A stretch of DNA of 31,820 bases. It comes from an uncultured Anaerolineaceae bacterium (GTDB lineage Bacteria; Chloroflexota; Anaerolineae; Promineifilales; Promineifilaceae). The notes below the pieces were generated by a model. That model searched no databases. It saw only the letters and a program-made list of their open reading frames with translations, and was not told where the DNA came from. Shown in pieces: positions 15,902 through 22,974 of the stretch (within the stretch, counting starts at the first letter, position 1; the number at the start of each line of letters is the position of its first letter). A program made the translations under genes and the position numbers. The DNA lies in assembly GCA_937967805.1 (NCBI GenBank), contig CALBTC010000276.1, positions 1 through 31,820 of the forward strand, read 5' to 3'.

Positions 15902-18900
15902 CTAGTGTGCAAAGAACAAGAGCGCCTCTGTAGCTTGCGTTGCGCCGCCGCGGGCACCAGCGCCACGATCACCATTGGTCACCAGCATCACACCAAGTTC
16001 TGGCGAATTGCCTGGGAAGGGACCAAAGTCAATAACGGTCATCGAACCGGCCGATTTAGCTGCAATATCTTCAGGGATACCGAAGTACTGCTCACCAAGT
16101 GGTGTCACGGTTAAGCCGTCAACCAGATCGCCAGGACCACCATAATAGAAGTCTTGGGCAACCACGTACATATCCACGTTGGTAGACAGCATATCCGTGC
16201 CCGTGAGACCAATCTGCTCGCCACAAATGTACAGGACGGTGTTACCGGTGTTCATCGAATGTTCGGCAAAGAAGAAGGCAGTTGCGCTCCCTGTTACCAA
16301 ATCCAATGCCCAGGCGACCTGACGGCCGTCCGAGATAGTGCCGAAACCGCTCAAGTCGCGGTTGAGCACCACATAGTCGTCAGCCCCGTCTTGATCGGTA
16401 TCGAGCCAGACCTGATGGCTAACCGGCACCAGGTGCTGCTGGCGCTCCCAAGTGTTGATGGCAAAGGCCCAGACAAACGACGCTTCAGCCGAGCAGAAAC
16501 CGGCCGGTACCGGGAAGGTGTTGATCCCTACAGCCCGGATGTCTGGCGTTGGTGCTTGCTCGCCAATACCACCTTCCGGCATATTGGGGCTGGTAGCCAA
16601 CAAGGAATAAGCATCGTTTTGCGCAGTGCCTACCCCAACGTTTGTCAAATTGACGACGTCTTCGCCGTCATTGTTAAACGTGAGAACGGATCGGCCGCGC
16701 AGATTGGCTGCCTGCCGTGGCAATACATGCCAGGGCATGTGGATGGGATGTGAACCATCATCCAGAATCAGGTAACCATCATATTCATTTAAGGTTAGCC
16801 CGGACGGATCGGCGCCCATGCTGCCGGAATTCATGTAGTTACCCCGGAGCAAATCGCCATGAATCGTCATGCGGACATTAAACGTCCTGTCTTGTCCGGC
16901 AGGAACGCGTAACGTAGGCGGCACAGTTGAGACTTCAACAGCACCATTGTCAATGTCATCCTGGTAACGGAACGTGGGGACAATGTTGTAATCGATGGTG
17001 TGGTTCGAGTAGTTGCGTACCCGCACCGTCTTATTCAGCACAACCGTGTTCCTGTCAACATCAACAAAACCAAAGCTCAAAGCACCGGCCGCACCGTTAT
17101 CATCCCAGGCCGCAGCTGGAGCAGCAACAGCGCGATCAACACGAACCTCACCGCCACCAATACGGGTAATGGGGGCCAGGCCGGTAAAGGGATCGGTGTC
17201 TATATTGGTTTCACCATTGTTCATCAGCACAGCCTTGGCTTCAAGCGCACTCAGATGGGGTGAAGCTTGCAGCAGTAGCGCCGCCGAACCGGAGACCATC
17301 GGTGCCGCCCCGGAGGTACCGCCAAATGGACCCGTTTCGGTTCCGGTCCCGGCAATAGCCGATACCGAAGCGCCGGGCGCGCCAATTTCTGGTTTAATCA
17401 AGTTCGTTGACTCGTGCTGTGGTCCACGCGATGAAGAGCCAACCATTTGTCCAACTAGGGGCAGCTGGTTGTCAGGGTCAACAGTCCCAGTTGCACCGAC
17501 AGCAGCTTTAATGGCGTTCGAATCTGCCTGGCTGATCATGTAACCAGGAATCGTAATGGGACCACCAGGATCGGCAAACCCACCGGAAAATGGTGCGCCT
17601 GGGGCTACAAGTCCAATAATACCAACCACACCACCAGCGTTGCCAATGTTGAAGATCTTAGTCGTAAAGAAACAACCACCACGATCAACTAAGACAACGT
17701 TACCCGAAAGATCGGTGGTAAACGGCGCACAACCGTCTAGATTGCCTCCGGCGCCATCACCATACAGAACCGTTCCTGAAATTACGCCCGTCGGAGCAAC
17801 GGACCAGGGCTGGAACACGGCCGGATAGTCGACGCCATCTACAGTGATTAACTGGAGAGCAGCCGAAGGGACCTGAGTTTGGGCCACGGATAAAGCGGTG
17901 GCAGCTGAGGCCGGCGTGCCATTCACGTAAGGCTTATCGGCGCTGTTACCGGCTGAAGCCACCGTCAATACGCCAACGGCCGTTGCATTATTAACAGCCG
18001 CAGAAAGATCATCGTCAAAAGGCTGCCCATAAGTGGAACCCAGCGACATGTTGATGATGTCTACATGGTCAGATGGATCGCCATCTCCATTCGGATCGAC
18101 GGCAAATTCTATACCCTGAATCAGGGCAATACCGGAGCATGAGGTGCTTACCGATGAACAAACTTTGACGGCATATAGATCAACACCTGGGGCAACGCCG
18201 CCCACACCACCAATGATGTGGCCAACGTGGGTCCCATGCCCAGCCTGCGGGCCATCATCCAGCGGATCGGGATCCGGCGCCTCGGGAGCATTTGGCCAAT
18301 CTGAGCCAACAAAATCATAACCGCCAACAACCTTGGCTGTGGGGAATGTACCCGGTTCAACGATAGTCGGATCGTCATTGAGGTAATCATTGACGTCTCC
18401 AGAACCACCCAAATCAGCATGGTAGTAGTCAATACCACTGTCCAAAACGGCAACGCTGATGCCGCTGCCATCATAACCCATGCCCTGAACAGCAGACGCG
18501 CCAATATAAGGTACGGTTTCGCTCAGATCCATCTGGTAATCAGCAACAGGATTGATGGAGACGACATCAGGATTGGCGGCCAGGTCGGCGAGAACGGCCG
18601 CATCAACGCTCATCATGACCGCATTGAGAGCCATTCGGGCGTTGCCCAGCACGCGAGCATTAGCGTCACGGCTGGTAGCGTCGGCAATAAATGCATTCTG
18701 CTGTGCCTGAATACGACCAGTGTGGGCGGCACGAGATTGAACGCCATTAGCCGCCGCCCGGACAACTGGCGGTTCACTAAAACGCACGATGACGCGTGCA
18801 GGGCCGTCTACATTTTGTAAGCTTTGATCTACCTTGAGCAAAGCCGCTCCATTGGATACAGTGATTGGCGAGTCAAGCTGATTGGCAGTGACCGATGCGG

Positions 18901-19021
18901 GCAGGGGCCGATCGGGACGTGCCGGTTGGGCATCTGCTTGAGCCAGTGAGGCCAGGCTCATCAATAAAATAATGATGAGCACAAAACTTATCTTGATTCT
19001 TGGCTTCTTTGAATTAAACAC
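15902..19021 (-). CDS. Secreted S8 (subtilisin-like) peptidase with protease-associated (PA) domain
   Basis: The GTG start at 19021 has GGAGG 10 nt upstream and gives a clear signal peptide (ISFVLIIILLMSLASLAQA). The 1039-aa product has an inhibitor-I9-like propeptide region (VIVRFSEPP...). The S8 triad is Asp194 (AVLDSGIDY), His262 (GHGTHVGH) and Ser570 (GTSGAAP). A PA domain is inserted between His and Ser (about 385-500; VVLVDRGGCFFTTKI). C-terminal beta-rich domains end in an uncharacterised region. This is the canonical layout of large exported subtilases; the substrate is unknown. It is distinct from the other subtilase of the window in having the PA domain and a short Asp-His distance. 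The leader contains a terminator hairpin. Confidence 0.92.
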   Translation of the reverse strand: MFNSKKPRIKISFVLIIILLMSLASLAQADAQPARPDRPLPASVTANQLDSPITVSNGAALLKVDQSLQNVDGPARVIVRFSEPPVVRAAANGVQSRAAHTGRIQAQQNAFIADATSRDANARVLGNARMALNAVMMSVDAAVLADLAANPDVVSINPVADYQMDLSETVPYIGASAVQGMGYDGSGISVAVLDSGIDYYHADLGGSGDVNDYLNDDPTIVEPGTFPTAKVVGGYDFVGSDWPNAPEAPDPDPLDDGPQAGHGTHVGHIIGGVGGVAPGVDLYAVKVCSSVSTSCSGIALIQGIEFAVDPNGDGDPSDHVDIINMSLGSTYGQPFDDDLSAAVNNATAVGVLTVASAGNSADKPYVNGTPASAATALSVAQTQVPSAALQLITVDGVDYPAVFQPWSVAPTGVISGTVLYGDGAGGNLDGCAPFTTDLSGNVVLVDRGGCFFTTKIFNIGNAGGVVGIIGLVAPGAPFSGGFADPGGPITIPGYMISQADSNAIKAAVGATGTVDPDNQLPLVGQMVGSSSRGPQHESTNLIKPEIGAPGASVSAIAGTGTETGPFGGTSGAAPMVSGSAALLLQASPHLSALEAKAVLMNNGETNIDTDPFTGLAPITRIGGGEVRVDRAVAAPAAAWDDNGAAGALSFGFVDVDRNTVVLNKTVRVRNYSNHTIDYNIVPTFRYQDDIDNGAVEVSTVPPTLRVPAGQDRTFNVRMTIHGDLLRGNYMNSGSMGADPSGLTLNEYDGYLILDDGSHPIHMPWHVLPRQAANLRGRSVLTFNNDGEDVVNLTNVGVGTAQNDAYSLLATSPNMPEGGIGEQAPTPDIRAVGINTFPVPAGFCSAEASFVWAFAINTWERQQHLVPVSHQVWLDTDQDGADDYVVLNRDLSGFGTISDGRQVAWALDLVTGSATAFFFAEHSMNTGNTVLYICGEQIGLTGTDMLSTNVDMYVVAQDFYYGGPGDLVDGLTVTPLGEQYFGIPEDIAAKSAGSMTVIDFGPFPGNSPELGVMLVTNGDRGAGARGGATQATEALLFFAH

Positions 19022-19139
19022 TTTCTGTTTTCCTCCGATATTGGCGACAAAAGTTGAGAAAATCTCACACTCTCATCCTACGAAAGCTCCCCCATATCAG
19101 TTTAGGAATCATCTATGCAATTGTGTTAGTCGACCGCAT

Positions 19140-19148
19140 CACCTCCTC
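19140..19148 (-). promoter_or_regulatory. GAGGAGGTG motif in the second subtilase leader, with a possible mini-ORF
   Basis: The minus strand reads GAGGAGGTGATG. The ATG opens an 8-codon reading frame (MRSTNTIA) ending in TAG, but the spacing from the Shine-Dalgarno is only about 2 nt. The same nonamer follows the terminator in the first subtilase leader. Confidence 0.35.
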
Positions 19149-19161
19149 GGTTGATAAATAC

Positions 19162-19204
19162 AAAAAGGCCTCATCAATCCAACAAGGAATGATTCTGGCC
19201 TTTT
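19162..19204 (-). terminator. Terminator hairpin inside the second subtilase leader (possible attenuator)
   Basis: AAAAGGCC / GGCCTTTT arms at 19163-19170 and 19197-19204 extend inward with an imperfect ATCATTCC/GGATTGAT pairing and end in TTTTT on the minus strand. It lies about 140 nt before the GTG start and downstream of the candidate promoter at 19347-19355. It could also terminate readthrough from the ROK gene. Confidence 0.65.
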
Positions 19205-19228
19205 GCATACATGAGTAAGTTTATAACT

Positions 19229-19257
19229 TTCAATGAGCATTGGTCTATTACAATGAA
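19229..19257 (-). promoter_or_regulatory. Leader motif shared with the first subtilase
   Basis: The minus strand reads TTCATTGTAATAGACCAA, followed by TGCTCATTGAA. CATTG/CAATG can form a small hairpin. It matches 16 of 18 bases of the motif at 12532-12555. Confidence 0.45.
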
Positions 19258-19346
19258 TACACAGTGACTATTTTTATGTCTTTATATGTTTGAATCAGCA
19301 ACGCGGTTTTTTATTTTGGTAAGAAGTCGGGTTCGGTGCAGGTGCC

Positions 19347-19355
19347 ATTATAGCA
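19347..19355 (-). promoter_or_regulatory. Extended -10 promoter TGCTATAAT of the second subtilase
   Basis: The minus strand reads TGTGCTATAATGG, identical over nine bases to the box of the first subtilase. It predicts a leader of about 320 nt. A short GTAAGA/TCTTAC hairpin just upstream follows the ROK gene stop. Confidence 0.55.
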
Positions 19356-19386
19356 CAGCAATTTGGTAAGAAATCTTACAACATCA

Positions 19387-20301
19387 TTACTCCGTCAGAG
19401 CAACGGCTCCCCACAGCGGTGCATCGTCGCCTAAAGCAGCAGGAAGAACGCCAAACTGCACTTCGGGCAGAGCAGTGGCTCGGGCCGTTTGCCGTACAAG
19501 CTCCCACCAGCGCGCACCGGATTTGGTCACACCTCCGCCCAATAAAATGCGAGCAGGATTTAGCAAATTTGCCGCATTGCCAATACCCATACCCAATGCC
19601 CAGGCACCTCGTTCTAAAATAGCCACGGCCGTTTCTTCACCCATCTCTGCCCATTCCGCCACCAGCTTGCCCGTGACTTCTGCAGCAGGCAACCCCCGCG
19701 CGGCAGCCACATCTTGGGCCATGTACGGGCCGGACGCCAGGCGCTCCACGCAGCCCCGCTTGCCGCAGAGGCAAAGCGGCCCATTAGGATCAACCACCGT
19801 GTGCCCGATTTCCCCGGCCATGCTGCTCGCGCCGTGATACGGCCGTCCATCCAAAATCCAGCCGCCGCCCACCCCCGTGCTTACCGTTACGTACAGCATG
19901 TCATCCACGCCATGACCCGCGCCAAAGCGCCATTCGCCCAGCGCGGCCACGTTTGCATCGTTGTCTACACGAGCCGGTGCTTGAAACGCCTCTTCAAATT
20001 GATCCTGCAGCGGCAGTTTCTCCCAGCCGGGCACATGGTGACTAAGCCGTACCACCCCAGTTGTGTAATCCACCGGTCCACCAAAGCTGATGCCGACGGC
20101 TGACGGCCGTTCCCCGGCCAACAGATCTCGCCCTATCTCAATCATCGTGGCAATGTCAGTCTGGGCGGTGGCTCCCGGCTGTGAGAAGCGCCGCTGGTGG
20201 TTGTGCCACTGGGGATTTTGCTGGGTGAGCACGGCCGTTTCCACCACCGCCGCTGACAACTTTGTCCCGCCAAAATCACACGCCAAAATCAAATCTGTCA
20301 T
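19387..20301 (-). CDS. ROK-family sugar kinase (glucokinase-like)
   Basis: The 304-aa product starts at the ATG at 20301, with AAAAGG 7 nt upstream; longer in-frame extension is not supported. It shows the ROK signatures: N-terminal phosphate-binding ACDFGGTKLS, GISFGGPVD, the catalytic region VDNDANVAALGEW, STGVGGG, MAGEIGHTVV and the zinc-binding CLCGKRGCVE. All are intact, so ATP-dependent phosphorylation of a hexose in the cytoplasm is likely. Glucose is the default guess, but N-acetyl sugars are possible. No DNA-binding N-terminus is present, so it is a kinase rather than a ROK repressor. It appears to be a single-gene unit, divergent from the methyltransferase. Confidence 0.9.
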   Translation of the reverse strand: MTDLILACDFGGTKLSAAVVETAVLTQQNPQWHNHQRRFSQPGATAQTDIATMIEIGRDLLAGERPSAVGISFGGPVDYTTGVVRLSHHVPGWEKLPLQDQFEEAFQAPARVDNDANVAALGEWRFGAGHGVDDMLYVTVSTGVGGGWILDGRPYHGASSMAGEIGHTVVDPNGPLCLCGKRGCVERLASGPYMAQDVAAARGLPAAEVTGKLVAEWAEMGEETAVAILERGAWALGMGIGNAANLLNPARILLGGGVTKSGARWWELVRQTARATALPEVQFGVLPAALGDDAPLWGAVALTE

Positions 20302-20360
20302 TCTGCTGCCTTTTGTTATACTCAAGAATTTATCTGCAAACAGCACACCGTGTAAAAATG

Positions 20361-20414
20361 GGACGCTGATTTCCCTGATTGCCCTGATCAGGTAGATCAG
20401 GAAAATCAGCGTCC
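20361..20414. repeat. Large hairpin between the ROK and methyltransferase genes
   Basis: Arms of 19 nt at 20361-20379 and 20396-20414 pair with one mismatch around a 16-nt loop that itself contains the palindrome CCTGATCAGG. It lies in the divergent intergenic region, about 27 nt before the methyltransferase start. It may be an intergenic repeat or a regulatory structure. Confidence 0.6.
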
Positions 20415-20441
20415 TGTTCGTAATTAGGAAAGTCATTATCT

Positions 20442-21383
20442 ATGCAAACGATGCTAGCCAACCGCCTGCAAAAACGAATGCGCCATTTGCGCAAATGGGC
20501 CAGGCGCAATGATATTAGCTGTTATCGTCTCTACGAGCGAGACATTCCCGAATATCCTCTCATCGTTGATTGGTACGACGGCGAGGCGGTGGTCTGGCTG
20601 TATGAGCGGGGGCGGGATGAAGATGAGGGAGATACGGCCGTCTGGCATCAGGACGCCCTCAACCAGATTCAAGAGGCACTTGACCTCTCGCCGCGCCAAC
20701 TCTTTGTAAAAACCCGCGCCCGGCAGCGCGGCTTGCAGCAGCAGTACGAACGCTTTGGCCAGCAGGGCCACACCCGGCTGGTTACCGAACACGGCCTTAC
20801 CTTTGAGGTCAATCTGAGCGACTACCTGGACACCGGCCTCTTCTTAGACCACCGGCCCACGCGGATGATGGTGCGGGCTGAAGCCGCCGGCAAGCGGGTG
20901 CTGAATCTGTTTGCCTACACCGGCTCATTCACCGTGTATGCTGCAGCCGGGAGGGCAAAATCCACCACAACCGTTGATTTAAGCAAAAATTATTGCGACT
21001 GGGCCGGCCGCAACTTGCAGCACAACGGCTTTCGCCCCGGCAAGCAGCACCGCGTCATTGCCCAGGACTGCTGGCAATTTCTGGCAAAAGAAAAGCGCAC
21101 CTACGATCTCATCATTTGCGATCCGCCCACGTTTAGTAACTCTAAGCAGATGGCACGCAGTTCGTTTTCGGTGGATCGCGATCATCCCGAATTGATTCAG
21201 GCCTGCCTGGCGCGGCTGGCCAGAGGCGGCAGCCTGATTTTTAGCACCAATTCACGCGGGTTTAGTTTGGCTGAAACGGCCGTTCCCCATCCCTACCGCG
21301 CCACCGACATCACCCCACAAACCATCCCCGAAGATTTTCGCAACGACAAAATCCACCGCTGCTGGCGCATTGAGACCACGTAA
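20442..21383 (+). CDS. Class I SAM methyltransferase, stand-alone RlmK-type (23S rRNA m7G)
   Basis: The 313-aa product aligns by eye along its whole length with the C-terminal half of the fused gammaproteobacterial RlmKL enzyme: ANRLQKRMRHLRKWARR, CYRLYERDIPEYPLIVD, VNLSDYLDTGLFLDHRPTR, the SAM-binding VLNLFAYTGSFTVYAA, TTVDLSKNYCDWAGRNL, and the catalytic ICDPPTFSNSKQM. The RlmL half (m2G2445) is absent, so this is a separate RlmK-like enzyme expected to make m7G in 23S rRNA. The start could be ATG 20442 or ATG 20451; the family N-terminus (M-x-ANRLQ) favours the second, but a weak AGGAA upstream fits the first. The target base is by family analogy. Confidence 0.85.
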   Translation: MQTMLANRLQKRMRHLRKWARRNDISCYRLYERDIPEYPLIVDWYDGEAVVWLYERGRDEDEGDTAVWHQDALNQIQEALDLSPRQLFVKTRARQRGLQQQYERFGQQGHTRLVTEHGLTFEVNLSDYLDTGLFLDHRPTRMMVRAEAAGKRVLNLFAYTGSFTVYAAAGRAKSTTTVDLSKNYCDWAGRNLQHNGFRPGKQHRVIAQDCWQFLAKEKRTYDLIICDPPTFSNSKQMARSSFSVDRDHPELIQACLARLARGGSLIFSTNSRGFSLAETAVPHPYRATDITPQTIPEDFRNDKIHRCWRIETT

Positions 21384-21625
21384 TTGAATTGGTTTATGAA
21401 CGGTCGTACCAATTCCACTTGCATACTACCATCTATGGCGGCAAAATCAGCCCTCGCTCCCGTCCTCATCATTACCTGCACTGAGAATTTAACAATTCTC
21501 CCCCAAAAGCAGCACTGGCAATCCTAAATTACTTTACCCTCCAAAACAAATTTCTGTTGATAACGAGCCAAATATAATTGTACAATCGATCAACTTTGCC
21601 ATTTGGATAAACATGGATCTTTTTA
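21384..21625. other. Intergenic region with a small hairpin and a candidate -10
   Basis: This AT-rich gap has a GAGAATT-TAAC-AATTCTC hairpin (21482-21499) and TATAAT at 21573-21578, about 47 nt before the next start. No -35 box or gene is recognisable. Confidence 0.4.
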
Positions 21626-22669
21626 ATGACTGAACACAATTTGCCTGCCATTCGAAAGTTTGTAACCAAGCATTTTAACGATCAAGAACTTAGGGATATC
21701 ACATTTGATGATTTCCGTGATGTTTATAATGAATTCACGGCTGAAATGTCGAAGTCAAAAATGGCAGAGTTGTTAGTTTCATATTGCTATCGACACGAGC
21801 GTATTCCAGACCTCATAGCTGTTCTTCAGCGAGAACGGCCGTTTGCCAAAGAAATACCCGATTTCAAAAGTACAGGAACTATAAAACGAATCCGTCCAGA
21901 TCAAAACGGCACGGAAGGGCAGTTCGCTCAAAGTTCAAAAACTGCTAGCCAAGCTCGGAATAAATTAACAAAAACGAGCAAAAAAGAAACAGGACTTCTA
22001 AAGCTACCCGATAATTTTAAACTCACCATTATTGTTGCTGTTTTATCTGTTATCACGATTGCTATATTTTTTGTTTGGTTATTCGGATCCGAGCAATCTA
22101 GAGAATGGTCAGATCCCTGGTTTGATTCAGTTATTTGGCCACAGCTAGCTCAAACAGCTGAGTGGACTGATTTAAAGCAAGAACACAAAAATAACTATAT
22201 CCTAACAGTTGCAAACGCTTACTCTATTGCCCCCGAAAACACAAGATTCGTTACCAACGCATTTTCAGGATGGCCGGATGTGAAAAATGAAATATGCAAG
22301 TTAAGTATGAGTACCCTTGATCCAGTTCAACGAGAACGTTTGAATGCCATTGCTTTGCTTGCAGGCCAGGGCCAATCATGTAGCTATTCAGAAATCAATC
22401 AACTTAGTGAGACAGAACCGGGAACTCAAATACCTAAAAATCTCTTGCCTGAATATCGAAATATTTATTTGCAGACTATAGCAGATGCTTATGCGTATCA
22501 ATTCGAAAACACTACAATTGTAAATAATGCTTTCCAAGATTGGCCTGATGCACACATTGATATTTGCTCATTAAAATCAACAATTCAAGATCAAGCCCAG
22601 CAACTTCGTTTAGAGGCAATCGCTTATATTGTGAGCGATGGGCAGGTTTGTGATTCGATTGGAAACTGA
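21626..22669 (+). CDS. Effector-associated-domain (EAD) membrane protein with duplicated extracytoplasmic domain
   Basis: The 347-aa product has an N-terminal all-helical domain (about 1-72) with the EAD pattern: IRKFVTKHFNDQELRDI, then a lysine-serine loop (MSKSKMAELLVSYCYRH), then IPDLIAVLQRERP. EADs are death-domain-like adaptors of bacterial conflict systems. A polar linker and one transmembrane helix (131-153) follow. The outer part is two diverged copies of a helical unit (about 178-252 and 266-343), each with a Y-x-x-T-[VI]-A-[ND]-A-Y core, an NAF-x-x-W motif and two cysteines (EIC...SC and DIC...VC). The gene is clearly AT-richer than its neighbours and holds one ACGGCCGT, so recent transfer is possible. 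No partner with a matching EAD lies beside it. Function unknown. Confidence 0.72.
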   Translation: MTEHNLPAIRKFVTKHFNDQELRDITFDDFRDVYNEFTAEMSKSKMAELLVSYCYRHERIPDLIAVLQRERPFAKEIPDFKSTGTIKRIRPDQNGTEGQFAQSSKTASQARNKLTKTSKKETGLLKLPDNFKLTIIVAVLSVITIAIFFVWLFGSEQSREWSDPWFDSVIWPQLAQTAEWTDLKQEHKNNYILTVANAYSIAPENTRFVTNAFSGWPDVKNEICKLSMSTLDPVQRERLNAIALLAGQGQSCSYSEINQLSETEPGTQIPKNLLPEYRNIYLQTIADAYAYQFENTTIVNNAFQDWPDAHIDICSLKSTIQDQAQQLRLEAIAYIVSDGQVCDSIGN

Positions 22670-22686
22670 ATTACGATTCCAAGGCA

Positions 22687-22870
22687 TAGTTTAGCACAGA
22701 GCAATTGCATGAAAGCAATTATCGCCCGACCCGCCAGGCCGTGAACGACCCGGCTATAAGATGAAAGCCCCAAAGGGGCTAAACACAAGGCCCAACGGGC
22801 CTTCCACTTCGTAGCCGGGGGCTTTAGCCCTCGGCGAAGCCGTTCGTGCGATTGTCCTGTAGTTTAGCAC
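22687..22870. mobile_element. MITE-like element flanked by 11-bp direct repeats
   Basis: An 11-bp direct repeat TAGTTTAGCAC occurs at 22687-22697 and 22860-22870. Just inside are imperfect inverted ends, AGAGCAATTGCATGAA and (read from the other side) AGGACAATCGCACGAA, identical at 12 of 16 positions. The interior carries three hairpins (22766-22780, 22787-22803, 22814-22835) and a long-range CCCGGCTA/TAGCCGGG pairing. No protein is encoded. It looks like a small non-autonomous insertion between the EAD gene and uvrB. Confidence 0.6.
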
Positions 22871-22898
22871 CAATTTAGTCTTCTTATTATCACAAGTG

Positions 22899-22907
22899 TG
22901 GTAGAAT
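22899..22907 (+). promoter_or_regulatory. Extended -10 promoter of uvrB (TGGTAGAAT)
   Basis: TGG + TAGAAT forms an extended -10; no clear -35 is visible. The predicted transcription start falls inside the adjoining LexA box. Confidence 0.55.
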
Positions 22908-22909
22908 TA

Positions 22910-22923
22910 CGAACTTACGTTCT
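22910..22923 (+). promoter_or_regulatory. LexA (SOS) operator of uvrB
   Basis: CGAACTTACGTTCT fits the Gram-positive/DinR-type LexA consensus (CGAAC-N4-GTTCG; here exact GAAC-N4-GTTC). It sits 2 nt after the -10 box, over the predicted transcription start. That is the classical position for repression of a DNA-repair gene. Confidence 0.85.
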
Positions 22924-22974
22924 GATAAAATCAAATAATCTGTGTTAATCTGCGGATTTGAAAAGAGGAACCCT

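Noticed and set aside
20302..20436. N-terminal extension of the ROK kinase to 20436
   Set aside because: The added 45 residues translate the intergenic hairpin, and the ROK N-terminus (LACDFGGTK) starts right after ATG 20301, which has its own Shine-Dalgarno.
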